Shown: positions 31,741 through 43,209 of the stretch, piece by piece
Numbering within the stretch: the first letter of the stretch is position 1
Layout: each line of letters begins with the position of its first letter
NCBI GenBank assembly: GCA_004519485.1
Contig: CP038110.1
Location: forward strand, 620,001 to 684,000
Source of the DNA: Nannochloropsis oceanica
Lineage: Eukaryota > Sar > Eustigmatophyceae > Eustigmatales > Monodopsidaceae
Reading direction: 5' to 3'
Length of the DNA: 64,000 nucleotides
Translations under genes and position numbers: made by a program
Notes under the pieces: generated by a model
The model's input: only the letters and a program-made list of their open reading frames with translations
What the model was told of the DNA's origin: nothing
Database searches by the model: none

Positions 31741-31759
31741 CGCCTCTTCGCGCTTCAAG

Positions 31760-32731
31760 ATGGGGCCGCACACTCAACCCACAAAAGCACATGCGGCTAT
31801 GGGAGGGGCCGCGTCTTACTCCCCCTGTACGTGCTCCACCACCACGGTATCAAGACGGAGAAGCTCCTTCCGCCGCTCCCCTACCTTACTCTTTGTGCTT
31901 CTTGTTGCATCGCTATTCAGCGCAGCTAGTGCGATTCTCTCCGCCACTACCTACCCCCGCACCCGCGCCGCCGTATTATTCTCCCGAGGCAAGACACAAG
32001 ACGCTGCTACAAGTACCATGTCGTCAGGCACCGTGATCAAACCCTTTGTCAAGGACCAAGCTGATAGCAAATGGGATACGGGGCGTTTCTTTCGGGCCGT
32101 GGTGGACGCGCAAGTTAATCAGGTCACAGAGGAGGTCAATCGCGTTCGTGCATTTATCACCATCCCTCCCGGGGTGTTCAACGCAAACAGGCACCCGGAG
32201 GAAGTCGCGCAGCAGGTGGGTAAGTTGGCAGTGGACGTAGGATTTGGTTACTTGCAGAGTGCGGCGCTGGGGTACGCGTTCGGGTTTGGAGGGGCGTTGA
32301 TGGCAGATGACATGACCAAGAAATTGGGAGCGAGGTTTTGTGGTAAGACTTTTCCGCATAAGCGGGGATTGAAGCAGGCAAAGCAGTTTGGGGAGTTCTG
32401 TGCAGCCTTTACGGCGTTTGAGGGTTTGATGCACGTGGGTAGGGGGGTGAATGATAAGTGGAATGGGATTGTGGGGTCCACGATGGTAGGAATGTTCATG
32501 ATGCGCAACCGACCGTTACCGGCGCAGTTGAAGAATGGGTTAACGTTCGGTGGCTTCAATTATGTGATCTCGGCGTTTGGGGGGGGGAAGCCGGTGGAGG
32601 GGAAGGGTGGGAAGGACGGAGAGAAGGCGGTGAAGGGTCCTGTGTTTCAGAAAGAATTACAGGCCAAGATGAGGAAATTGGAGGCGGAGGCAGAGAGGAA
32701 GAAGAGGAGTAGCAGCCATGTGAAGAAGTAA
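31760..32731 (+). CDS. Tim17/Tim22/Tim23-family protein with signal-like presequence
   Basis: Single open frame, 323 aa. An Arg-rich start and the hydrophobic LLFVLLVASLFSAASA look like a signal sequence, followed by a basic stretch (TTYPRTRAAVLFSRGK), suggesting plastid rather than mitochondrial import. The core (about 150-275) has the Gly-rich, moderately hydrophobic helices of the Tim17/22/23-PRAT family: LQSAALGYAFGFGGALM, FGEFCAAFTAFEGLMHVGRGVNDKWNGIVGSTMVGMFMM, and a final Gly-rich helix. The C-terminus is Lys/Glu-rich. Family members form or assist protein or metabolite channels in organelle membranes. The window cannot show which membrane; without the leader it could begin at the Met of MSSGTVIKPF (32019) as a mitochondrial Tim22-like protein. 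Divergent from the helicase gene. Confidence 0.75.
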   Translation: MGPHTQPTKAHAAMGGAASYSPCTCSTTTVSRRRSSFRRSPTLLFVLLVASLFSAASAILSATTYPRTRAAVLFSRGKTQDAATSTMSSGTVIKPFVKDQADSKWDTGRFFRAVVDAQVNQVTEEVNRVRAFITIPPGVFNANRHPEEVAQQVGKLAVDVGFGYLQSAALGYAFGFGGALMADDMTKKLGARFCGKTFPHKRGLKQAKQFGEFCAAFTAFEGLMHVGRGVNDKWNGIVGSTMVGMFMMRNRPLPAQLKNGLTFGGFNYVISAFGGGKPVEGKGGKDGEKAVKGPVFQKELQAKMRKLEAEAERKKRSSSHVKK

Positions 32732-33495
32732 GGCAAGGAAGAGGGGAGGATGAAAAGGAGTGAAATGAATAGATGAGTGTCATTTTTTAGCAGGAGAGAA
32801 AGAGGGAGACAGGGAGGGAGGGAGGGAGGAATGACAGACAGCCAGGTACAATAAAGACCAAACTACCTCAGTTGTAAATATCTATCTATCCATACGAGGA
32901 TGGGGATGAAAGGAAAGGAGGTATAAAAGACGTATCTGTTCCTCTTGATACGCTTTCCGGCTGGATAGGTAAAGGTAAAGGTGGCCCATCGCCCCTCCCC
33001 TTCTTAATCTCGTTCTATGAGGATTGTTATATCGCTGCTGCTGCTGCGGGGGCGGCGGCGGCGTGTTTATTTCTCCGGGTGCAAGCACACAAAAGAAAGT
33101 ACAAGTCGTCAGCCAAGGCGTCACTTGAATTGCCGCTGGTTCTCATTCAAAATTAAACGGTCCTCAGTCAAAGTGCATTCCGCAAAGCATTAATCTAGAC
33201 GGCACCATGAGTCTTGAGAAGATCATGATGACGAAGACGAAGAAGAAAAGGAAGAAGTATAAGAGGAGGAGAAGAAAGAAGGAAAAAAGAAATACAAAGC
33301 GTTGAAGTGAAAAAATATAAAAGAAGCCTGTCAGCCCAAAGAAAACGACAACACTGTTCTTTCATCTTCTCCTAAAGTCTCTCGCCTTCCTTGTCTTCCT
33401 TTCAGTCTTATCATCGTTTATTTACTTCCTGATATATGTACACAAACATTATTCGATGTCCTCCCTCCCTTCCTCTCTCCCTCCCTCCCACCCAC
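32732..33495. other. Convergent intergenic region
   Basis: Between the Tim17-like (+) and Rab3GAP (-) stops. Contains a short (GGGA)n tract near 32815, a CTG/GGC-rich patch at 33040-33065 and a GAAGAAG-rich patch at 33230-33300. No gene recognised. Confidence 0.55.
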
Positions 33496-34045
33496 CTATA
33501 CCTCCGCTTCAGCCCAGGCCAAGGCCAACCTCACACTATCCTCCTCCCGATCCAAGCACGCATACAGCCGACTCATCACCGCCACTTCTTCCTCCCTCCC
33601 TCCCTCTCCTTCTCCCCCTCCTCCCACTATGCCTCGATGGAAAGGATTGAATGTTTTACATCGAAGGACGTACGTCTTCATGTCAGGAGGGGCAGGCATC
33701 CCTGCCTCTGTATAGGGAGGAATAGCATCCTCCTCCTCCTCCTCCTCCTCTTCTTCTTCCTCTTCTTCCTCCTCCTCTTCTTCCTTACTTTTGTTGCTGG
33801 GAAAAGCGGAGGAAGTAGAGGCCTCCTCCTCCTCCTCCTCCTCCTTCTCCTCCCTCTTTTTGCTACCATTCGTGTGAGACTGAGGAGAGGAAATATTGCC
33901 GTCATCGCGTGTATTCCGATGCTTCCCCTTCTTCCTTTCGCTGTACTCATGCAAAAGTTCATCTTCCTCGTCCTCCTCCTCCTCCTCTTCCTCTCCCTCC
34001 CTCTCTTTCTCCTTCCCTTCTGCTCCCACCACCACCACCTGCTCC

Positions 34046-34077
<32 letters not shown>

Positions 34078-37000
34078 ATCATCCTCCTCCTCCTCCTCCA
34101 ACAAAGGTCCTCCAGTCAGCTTTCCCCCCGCACTATTAAACAACCTTAAAATCGCCACTCGTTCCTCCTCCCCTTCCAAAGGCCATGGCGGCCCCTCCCT
34201 CCCTCCCCTTCTCTCTCCCCTCCCTTCGAGCAGGGCCTCAACGAGCCTGTGTTGGTTGGGTAATTTGTGTAGGAGCGATGTGGCACACCGCAGCCGGTCT
34301 TCCACAGCTGCTACCATGACGCAGACACGCTCACATGCGCTCAAACAGCCTTGGCTTACGGGACGACGGGAAGGTGGCGGGGGAGAGATGGAGAGGGAGG
34401 AGGAGGGAGGGAGGGCAAGGACGGACTCGGGGGAGGTCTGCTCTTCGTGTAGGTAAGCAATGGCGTTTTTAATGAGTGCAGAGAGATGGGAGAGGGAGGC
34501 TCGGGTACCAGGGAGGGCTACTGCAGGAGTAGGGGCTTGAGTGAGGAGGAAAAAGACGGTGCTGAATGCAGCCGCGAGGACTTGACAGAGGAGGTGGGCG
34601 GGCGGGATAGTCTCCAGGAAATGAAGGATTTTCTCCGCCTCGTGCGTTTCTTGAAACAAAGGACGTTGCTGCACCGCCGGTATGGGCCGCGCTGTCTCCC
34701 AGATGGATTTGAGCTGTTTGGATGATAGGTGCCAGTGGGAATTCAGCTTGTCCACGTCCACGCGTCCCTGCCCAGGCCAGCGGAACCGGACGGCACAGTC
34801 CTCCTCCATCTCATCCTCCCCCCCATCCTCCCCCTCGCCCTCCTCCTCGACCCAGGCATCGGGGGCTTGCCATCGGATAAAGTCCGCAAGCACGGAATGG
34901 GGATTGGCAGCTTTAAAGGCCTCCATATCTGCCATTAATTTCGGCCGGATCAATTTCGTCAACACCGTCATTAGACCCCTTCGGTCCTCCTCGTCCTCTT
35001 CCTCCTTCCCGCCCTCCTTCCCCCCCTTCCTCCCCCTCAAGGCCTGATTGAGCAACTGCCTGTGTTGCAGCACGCCATCTTCGGTCAGAGGACAGCCGTA
35101 TTGAAGCACCGGATGAACCACAACGGTGTCCCTCCTCCCCTTCCTCAGCATATACTGAAGCACCTCTTGCTCCTCCTCCTCCTCCGCCTTCTCCGCCTCC
35201 TCACCCGTCTCCGCCTCCTTCTTCCTTTTCACCATCACGGCTCCCAACGCCCCCACTCGCTCAAAAGAAAAATGGCGGTGATGGTGCCCTCTTCCGGTGG
35301 GAGGGAGAGAGAGGGGGGGAGGGAGGGAGGGAGGGAGGGTATGAACTTGATCGACAGCGCCGTCGTCGTCTTGTGCTTCGAAGAACTCGCTGTCGTCGTC
35401 GTCCTCCTCCCCTTCCTCCTCCCTTTCTTCCCCTTCCTCCTCCCTTCCCTCCTTCCCGCCCCCCCGATGCCGATGACCAACAGAAGCAGCATTAGGAAAA
35501 GCCTCCCTCCCTCCCTCCCTCTCTCCCTCCCTCCCTCCCCTCTCCGACTGGGGCGGCGTTGCGAACACACCAGCCATCTGCACCTCCAGCATCGAGGGAG
35601 GGGGGGAGGGAGGGAGGGAGTCAGGACTAACCTTTCTCACGTTCTTCGAAGTCGAAGAAGCCGCAGCAGCCGCCGCTTGGACCTTGGCATGTCGTCGCTG
35701 ACAACACAAATCGAGCACCTGCAGCTTTTGGTGCAACAGACACGCCGTCAAGTCCACCCCTCCCTCCCTCCCTACCTCCCCCTCACCCTTCATTCGGGGG
35801 ACCCGCATCCCCCTGTCCCACCTCCATCTTAGCTCCCTTACGACATTGGCCCATACACTGGCCATGCCGCGGAGAGTCTCCACACTCCCAAATGCAAGAG
35901 AAAGGACGGAGAGGAATTGAGCGACGGGAGCATTCATTACGTCGAGGGACAGAGACAGGGAGAGGGAGGGAGGGAGGGAGGGAGGGAGGGAGGGAGGGAT
36001 GCCTCCCTTCCCTCTCTTCTTCTTCTTCCTCTTCTTCTTGCACGCCACCCCCTTCTCCTTCTTTCCTCCTCTCTTCTTCTCTTCCTCCTCCTCCTCCTCC
36101 CCCGGGGGCGAGAGCACCATCGCACTCGCCTCCTCTATCTCCCGCGGCACTGGCGGCGGCCTTGAGCCCAACACCTTGACCAAATCTTTCATTCGAGGAC
36201 CGAGATAAGCCGCCATACTAACTGCCAACCGCGCGCTCTCTGCCCGATCTGCTTCCTCCTCCACCCCCCCTCCCTCCCTCCCTTCCTCCCTCGCGACTTC
36301 CAACATGATGGTGCCGGGGGAGATGGCCTGGGCAGCGATATAGGAGGCGAGGAGGGAGCGAAGGAGGGAGGAGAGGGGGGCAAGGCTGGAGGGAGGGAAA
36401 GGGGGAGGGAGGGTTTGGCTGTCGGAATTGCTCCGAGGAGGAGGGAGCAGGGAAGGAGGGAAAGAGGAAGAAGGAAGAGAGGGGATAGGGGGGGTAGGGG
36501 GAGGAAGCAGCAGTGGCAAAGGAGGAGGAGGGGGGGGAGGGGGAAGGGCGGCGTCGGGACGGAAGACTGCGGAGACGAACCAGGAGGAGGGGGGAGCAGA
36601 CATGGGATTGAGTGAGGAATAGAAGGTGTTGTCTACAAAGGACGTCCCTCCCTCACTCCCTCCTTCCCTCCCTCCCTCCAGCTCTTCCCACCTCACGTGC
36701 ACATAGAGCGCCTCCAGTGGGTCCGTCCCCGATCCCGGCAATACCACTCGTCCCTCCCTCCCTCCCTCCTTCCTTCCCTCCCTCCTTCCCTCCTCCATCT
36801 CCTCCGGGTTGGCACAAGCCGCTCGATAAAGCAGCGCCAATACCTCTTTCTTCTTCTTCGCTGCTGCCTCGCCTCCTCCCCGCCCTCCTTCCCGCCCTCC
36901 TCCTTTTGGTGATGTACGGAAAGCCCGGGCAGCATATGCCTGACTTTCCTCCATGGCTGCACTCACCCTCCACTCATTCCTCTTCAGTGCCCATCCATCT

Positions 37001-37189
37001 CTCTCCCCAACCCACGACCAGGTATGCTCCGCCCTGACCTTCACGCTCACCCGCCCCCGCCCCCTCCCTCCCTCCCTCTCTACTTTGTCCTGAAGTACCC
37101 CTACTAGCCCGTCGAGTGTCCTCCACACCTCGGGAGGATGCTTCAAACAGCTCGTTTCAAAACGCATTGTCGCGGGAGGGGGAAGCGGT

Positions 37190-37224
<35 letters not shown>

Positions 37225-38036
37225 GGTAACAGATGAAAACCTTTCGTTCGTCTCCTCTTCTTCCTCCTCCTCCTCCTCCTCCTCCTCCTCCTCCTCCTCC
37301 TCCTCTTCCTCCTCCTCCTTCTCTTCCTCCTCCTCCTCTTCCTTTCCCAGCAACAGCGAGGACGGAGGCAGCAGGGTCTCTGCAGGAGGAGGGGCATATC
37401 CCATCATCTCCTCCCCGTCCAAATACCCTCCACCCAGCGCTATCTTCGAGGACGAAAACGAGGAAGGGAGGGAGGGTGGGAGGGAGGAATAGAGGTGCTG
37501 TCGCCAACTGTAACGCCTGCTGCGCACCTCCTTCATGCTTTTGGTCTCCACCCGTAGCACCGTGGCGAAGGGGGAGGGCGAGGACGAGGAAGGGAAGGAG
37601 GGAGGGGGTGGACGTTTCCCCACAGGCACAAAAGCTGGCAAACCACACCCACAGTTGTGTAAAGCGACTGACAACGAAGACAACACCATTCCCGCCTCGC
37701 TCCTCCCCATCCCAGCTCCATCCCCCCCCCCCTCCTCCCCCTCTCCCTCTTCCTCCTCCTCTCCCTCTTCCTCCCCCTCTTCTTCCTCCTCCCCTTTCTT
37801 TCCCCCCCTCCTCCTCTCCTTCACTTTCCATACGAAAATGAAGCTCCTTACGCCGAACCACGTCTGAAGACCCTCCACCTGATATCCAAAATCCAATAAT
37901 ACATCCTCCGGCTTGGGCGCCAACATCATACATGCCGCTTCCTCCCTCCCTCTTCCTCCTCCTCCTCCACCTCCTCCATTTCCTCTGCCACTGCTTCTTC
38001 CTCCCCTCTCATCTCTTCTCCTTGTTGTTGGTGTTG

Positions 38037-38072
<36 letters not shown>

Positions 38073-38790
38073 TGTTCTTGTTGTTGTTGTTGTTGTTGTT
38101 GTTACTGCTGCTGCAGGCGTTGTTGGCGGCACCTCGACGTGTGTCCAAGTGAAACACAAAACGATACTCAGTCCCTTCATAGGTGATTGACGCCTCCTGC
38201 ACTCGCACATGCCCCTCGTCTACCTCCTTCGCCGTTACCTCTTCATTCTGGTCCGTCTTGCCGGTAGCAGGAAAGGAGGTGGAAGGGAGGGAGGAAGAGG
38301 TAGGAGGAGGGCGGACGTCATTCAGCCATTTTCGGAGCAGTTCCTCGATGTCCGATATGAAGTACTCCCAAGGTGTAGCACATGAATAATCAACATACCG
38401 GGCATGAGGGTCTTCTTCGTGGCAATCAAGGAAATCGTCTTCTTCTTCCTCCTCCTCCTCCTCCTCCTCCTCCTCCTCCTCCTCCTCCTCCTCTTCCTTT
38501 TCCTCCTCCTCCTTCTCCTCCTCCTCCTCCTCCTCATCTCCTTCTCTCTCATCACCAGCTCGGATAGAGGAGGAGTCCGAAGAAGATGGTGATGAAGGAG
38601 ACTCCCCTCCTTTCTCCAAACTCGTTTTGTCCCAACGCGCCCCCGCCAGAGCATCGACACTAGTCGTAGTGCCGGCCGCCGGGGAGGCATACAAGTCCTT
38701 CGTGGCAATTCCTCCCGTGTTTTCCTTCCCTCCCTCTCCTTCTTCCTCCTCCTCCCAAGCCCAGTCGTCCTTATCTTTGTCCTGCTCCAT
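33496..38790 (-). CDS. RAB3GAP1: Rab3 GTPase-activating protein catalytic subunit (RAB3GAP1-like)
   Basis: Single open frame, 1764 aa from ATG 38790, roughly 1.8 times the animal protein because of low-complexity insertions. Family blocks: an N-terminal VDYSCATPWEYFISDIEELLRKWLND; KYFGV-like receptor-face region LQTWFGVRSFIFVW; and the diagnostic catalytic C-terminal part GCPLTEDGVLQHRQLL, FKAANPHSVLADFIRWQAPDAWVEE, and WETARPIPAVQQRPLFQETHEAEKILHFLE. The Arg of DFIRW (about residue 1303) corresponds to the catalytic arginine of the family. With the non-catalytic subunit RAB3GAP2 the complex acts on Rab3 and as exchange factor for Rab18 in ER and lipid-droplet traffic, which may matter in an oil-rich alga. 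Insertions are poly-Glu, Pro/Ser and REGG repeats, some from GGGA-type DNA. A splice within the low-complexity parts cannot be excluded. Confidence 0.92.
37259..37345 (-). repeat. (GAG/GAA)n tract encoding poly-Glu
   Basis: Nearly pure GAG/GAA codons on the minus strand give one of several acidic runs within Rab3GAP1. Similar tracts lie at 38441-38540 and 33725-33780. They keep the frame open and are translated in this model. Confidence 0.8.
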
Positions 38791-39152
38791 CTTGTGGCGA
38801 CTGATGTGCGTTTGTCGTGATGAACTACGTGCTGCAGCCCTAGCGCTCCTCCTCGTTCTATGCCCCTGCGTCTTATCACTCGCAAGCAACCTACCCGTTC
38901 CTCACTTATGCCGCCGCCGTTCTTCCCACTACGCCTCAGAAATTAGAAAAAGCTTGTTGTCGTCGTCGCTGTGAAGGTTGTGTGTTGTTGTTGTGTAAAT
39001 GTGTGTGTGTATAGTGTGTGGGGTAGAGGTCAGATCAAGCAACGGTTTATTTTTGTTGATGACGACGACGGCGATGGCTTCTTTCTCAGCCTGCATGTTT
39101 CCTCCACCTCACGCAGACGTACAACCATACATGTAACAACAGGCAGGACAGC
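38791..39152. other. Divergent intergenic region
   Basis: Short promoter region between the Rab3GAP1 start (-) and the RS-protein start (+). TG- and GTT-rich (GTTGTTGTTGTGTAAATGTGTGTGTG near 38985). The Rab3GAP frame stays open to 38889 but only from a non-ATG codon. Confidence 0.55.
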
Positions 39153-39644
39153 ATGAACAGCAGTAGCAATGGCAGTACTGTTAAGGAGCGCCCAAGAGCG
39201 GGGGGCTGGAGCGAGGCGGAGCTTCTATCCATGGCTTTCAGGAAAAAACAGAGGGAGGAGGCGGAGGAGGCAGCACAGCAACTGGAGCGCAGGTGTACAA
39301 GCAAGAACACTAAAAAGAACAAGAAGAAGAAGACGAGGAAGCGTCGGCACTCTTTCTCCTCTTTCTCCTCCTCCTCCATGTCACGCTCTCGCTCTCCACT
39401 GCCCACCCGTCATCGTGTTGCCTCCCCTCCACCCCCAGACCCCTACTCATCCCTCCTCCGTCAGGGAGGCTCGTTTGCCCGCCATCACCGAGACCGTCCT
39501 TACCTTCCTCCGCCCACCTCGACACGTGATTGTGGCTATCACTGTAAAAGTAGGGAAGAAGACGACCGCAGAGGCCGAAGCAGGAGCAGGAGCAGGAGAA
39601 GGAGGAGTACCAGTTGGAATCGGAGGAGGAAGCAGCGGAGCAGA

Positions 39645-39684
<40 letters not shown>

Positions 39685-40379
39685 TCCGGAGCAGCAGTGA
39701 CGGTAGACGTAAGCACAAGATAGACACCGAGAAATCCGCCTCCGGCTCCCGTGAACGAAACCGTGGCACCGATGACGACGACAGCCACGGTTCAAGGAAA
39801 GGGCGGCGGCATCAGCGGAAGCATAGCAGTCAGGTGAGCATGACTAGCTCTCTCTCTACCCACCAAAGCGACGCTGCTTGGCCTTTGGGTGAGGTTGATG
39901 AATTTGGCCGCACCACCACCTTGCACAAACGTACGGTGGCCAGGCCTACCCGCAGCAGTAGCAGCAGCGCGGACAGAGGAGAGGGAGAGAGCTCGAAATG
40001 CCGTCGTTATCGCAGCAACGGGAAGAGGACGATGGCGCGAAACCGTGAGCATTCCTGGTCTCAGTCTCGCTCCCGTTCACGTTCCTGTGCCAAGAATCGC
40101 AGTCGGAGTCGGAGCCGGAGTTGTGGTAGCCAGAAGAGGAGAAGTAGGGAGAGGAGCAGGAGTAGGGAGAGGGCATGGAGTCCAGGCCCTGACAATCTAA
40201 GGCAGTGGAACCGCGATAAATTTGCAGAGGTGGTGCGGGAGGAAGAGGAGGAAGGTAGGGAGACGGGGGGGAAGGAAGGCCGGAGTCCGTATAGGAGAGT
40301 GTCGAGAGACTACGTCCCGCCATTGCCGACGTGGAAGAGCAAAGCCGGGGGGGTGTATATTCCAATAGTGCGGAAGTAA
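39153..40379 (+). CDS. Arg/Ser-rich (RS) nuclear protein, splicing-type
   Basis: Single open frame, 408 aa. The N-terminus (WSEAELLSMAFRKKQREEAEEAAQQLE) is a short charged helix. The middle consists of several RS/SR dipeptide arrays (SRSRSRSRSRSRSRSI and others) with basic Lys/Arg patches. The C-terminus is ordered-looking (DNLRQWNRDKFAEVVREE, then VPPLPTWKSKAGGVYIPIV). The closing WKSKAGGVYIP motif resembles the GGVYIPP tails of some spliceosome-associated proteins, but no RRM is present, so it is not a classical SR protein. It probably sits in the nucleus and contributes protein-protein contacts in pre-mRNA processing. The AGCAGG-type repeats at 39583-39690 are the DNA basis of one RS array. 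Confidence 0.72.
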
Positions 40380-41162
40380 GTGAGTTCGTGCAAGGGACCT
40401 TGAAATCCCTAGGACCTTTCCATCTTTCGATGACATGACCACCAAGAGAAACTCTTGGGGCTTTGTCGTGTCAGCCAGCCCCCTATTTAAAATGAAAGCC
40501 TTAGGATCGCCCATAGGGTAAAGCACGAATCACAATTATAGGAATCGTTTCCTCTCGCGCTAATTTTTTGAAGAAAATCTGTGTCTGCTTCATATGTCAT
40601 TTCTTTGATGGTTGTACTTTTTTTCCAAGGATAAGCCATACAAATCCCGCCCATGCGAAAAGTAGGAGATAATTTCCTCTCTTTACCGTTTATCTCTCGA
40701 ACACATACACACCCTCTTCCTCTGCGCCAGCTTCTCTGCGTCTCGTTTCTCTAACCTCCCGGTAATAAACACAACTGCATGGAGACATGCATATGGCAAG
40801 ACCCTTCCGTTCTTTCCTTCTTCACTTCTTCCCTCCCTCTCTCGCGCGGTCGTCCTATCTCTATTGCTTTCTGTCCCCGTTGCGTTCTACAGACTCACTC
40901 TCCTCGCAGTGACTGCACGTGCGTCAGTCTAGTGCCCTCCTCCATTTCACCACTGGCCTCCAGCCATCGGTCGATGGGGTGGGGCAAAACAACGACACAC
41001 GCGCACTCTCTCTTTCACTCTTCGTTGATTTAAATAAAATAGTGCGCTTTCTATTCTTCTTGGCCTTCTTTCCTTTTGCTTTTTCTAATTTTCATTGTCA
41101 ATGACTCATCACACATGTAAATGCACACATCCCTCCTATTTCTTTTTGGCAATTCCTCCCCT
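40380..41162. other. Convergent intergenic region
   Basis: 3' flanks of the RS gene and the trypsin-like gene. A two-part stem-loop lies at 40432-40472 just after the RS-gene stop. The remainder is T-rich with no recognisable gene. Confidence 0.55.
40432..40472 (+). other. Stem-loop in the 3' flank of the RS gene
   Basis: GACATGAC pairs with GTCGTGTC (one G-U), and inside it CCAAGAG pairs perfectly with CTCTTGG across an AAA loop. It starts 53 bases after the stop codon and is therefore probably in the 3' UTR, where it could be a processing or stability element. Confidence 0.5.
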
Positions 41163-43209
41163 TCAGGCCGAAGACGACTCCCTTTCCTCCTTTACCGCCC
41201 CCCTCAACCCTCGTCCCTTCCTTTCTACATCACCCGCCTCCCTCACTGCACTCCATCCCTTGGACGGCTTCACCGTCGTCGTCGCCGCCTTCGAAGTCAC
41301 GGTCGGGACCTGGACGAACCGTTCCATTCCTGCCTGTGCCCGTGCTCCAAACTGCACGTCCTTAACAAACGCCTTGTCTTGATATTTCCCCATGGACTTG
41401 TCCTTCACAAAGGCAAACGCCACGGTGTGCACCTCCTCCTCCCCTCCCTCGATCAGCAAACTCTTGGTCACCCACCCCGAGTCGCCGGTCAACGCATCCA
41501 CGGGCTCATTATTCAAAAACATGTAAAGCACATCATAAGTCTCCTCGCACGAACTCCTCCACTTGAAGCTTAACTCCCCCGCGCCCTTGATGTACATGAG
41601 TGCCACATTTGTCTGCTCATCCTTGGTAACCCCTGAATTGATCTCCCCCCCATCCATGACCCACGCATTTCTCCCGCTATCCGCTCCCGAGAACCAATCC
41701 CCATCAAAAGCCACCCCAAAATCCGCTGCAGGCAAAGAGAACGCAGTCAAGCCAAAGGATTGTTCACCTGCCTGCTTTCCTCCTTGTGCTACCTGCAGGA
41801 TCAGCGAAGTCGTATCTACCTGCGCCTTGTCCGAGGAGTAAGTCACCACGGCCTGACCCACCTTCCCAGCCGACGCAAGAGAAAGCTTGGACGTATCGAC
41901 ACTGAATCCTTTTGCCGCATTCTTGGCAAACCCAATAGAGACATCCAAGGCAGCAGATGCTAAGGAATTGATCAGCAGAGGCAGCGTCGCGACACGTCCC
42001 ACCCCAGCGAACAACACTGTAACGGCGCCCAGGCCCCGACCGGTGTCCGTTACCACCTCCAAAAGCATCTTGCTCGCCAGCCAATCCGCATGCGCCGAAA
42101 TTCGGGTATACACTCCCGGCACCTTGGCCCTCGCACAGCCAATGCCCCATGAAACAACACCAAACAGGTAGGTCGTCCCTCCTACCGTCGCTGTCAAGGG
42201 TCCTCCGCTATCCCCCTGGCACGAGTCTAGTCCCCCACGATCCACCCCCGCGCAGACCTCCTCGTCCAGGATCGATTCTTTGCCCGTCAACGCCCGATAT
42301 TCCGCATTACACTTTTTATTTCCTATAATCGGCAAGGTGACTGAGCGAAGGACATCTGTCCCGGAGCCCTGCACAGGGGGGGCCTCCTTCTGCTCCTTCT
42401 GCGCCCTCTCCTCCGTCAACCCCCACCCCAATACCGTCACCATCTCCCCCTCCGTCATCCCCTTCGCTTGCATCGTGGGGATTAGAGGCAAAATTGGAAT
42501 ATCAGCAGGGGCGGCAGTTTCAAGCCTCAAAATGGCAATGTCCCCGGTCATCGTATTGGGGTCGTACTCAGGGTGCATGAACGCTTCAGCCACCTTGATC
42601 ATCTCCCCCTGCGTAGAATCTGACAAGGTATACCGTCCCAGTATCGCAGACATTTCGTAGCCGGCGGCTACACAATGCGCGGCGGTGACCACGAATTTGG
42701 GTGCAACCAGAGTGCCGCCGCAGAATTGAAAGAGGCGGCCCTAGGGGTATGACGGGGGTGGGTAGGCGAGGAGGAAAGGGTGAGTGGAGGTGATCTTCGG
42801 AGGAGAGTATTTGAAGGGGTTAGAGAGATTATGACAATGAGGACATTAACAAGTAAGGGTGGAATTCAGACAAGGAAAAGGACGTGAACACGGCAAGCAG
42901 CGGTACACACAATCAGAGGAAGGGGGGAAAGGCAGGGCTAGCAATGATTTGCGCTGAGGGCTTGTGGCTTACATGCGTGTTGGTCACCAGGGCCACCGTC
43001 CACTTGGACTCGTTACTGTCTGCAAGTTCTCCACCCACGATGAAGGACGGGGCGTTGAAGGGGACTTGAGAGATGGGACGGAGGGGCAGCACGGGGCCAC
43101 GAGGCTGATTGTCCTTGAGGTCGGCTGCACTTGGCGCAGCGGATGCGCAGCCAGAGGTCATAAAGGCCAGGGCGGCCAGGAAGGCGGAAGAAGATGAAGT
43201 GAGACGCAT
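41163..43209 (-). CDS. Secreted trypsin-like serine protease with long C-terminal region, 2 coding segments
   Basis: Segments 43209-42973 and 42740-41163 join in phase 0 (604 aa). Signal peptide MRLTSSSSAFLAALAFMTSGCASA, then a short pro-region ending before IVGG (SFIVGGELAD), the usual activation site. The S1 domain has catalytic His101 (TAAHC), Asp146 (GDIAILRL) and Ser257 (CQGDSGGP), with VSWGIGCA and PGVYTRI. After about residue 300 comes a region of some 300 residues: a repeat-like beta stretch (SVDTSKLSLASAGKVGQAVVTYSSDKAQV) and a module resembling the beta-sandwich of secreted bacterial proteins (GELSFKWRSSCEETYDVLYMFLNNEPV...VHTVAFAFVKDKS). This tail may bind substrate or cell wall. 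The enzyme is expected to be extracellular or vacuolar and active. Confidence 0.92.

Noticed and set aside
33678-34082. Arg-rich and Leu-rich frames opposite or overlapping Rab3GAP1
   Set aside because: Shadows of the GAG/GAA poly-Glu tracts in the other frames; the Rab3GAP1 frame contains all family motifs.
39310-39795. Minus-strand Ser/Cys-rich open frame opposite the RS protein
   Set aside because: It is the antisense of AGCAGG-type repeats. The plus-strand frame has an ordered N- and C-terminus and proper start and stop.
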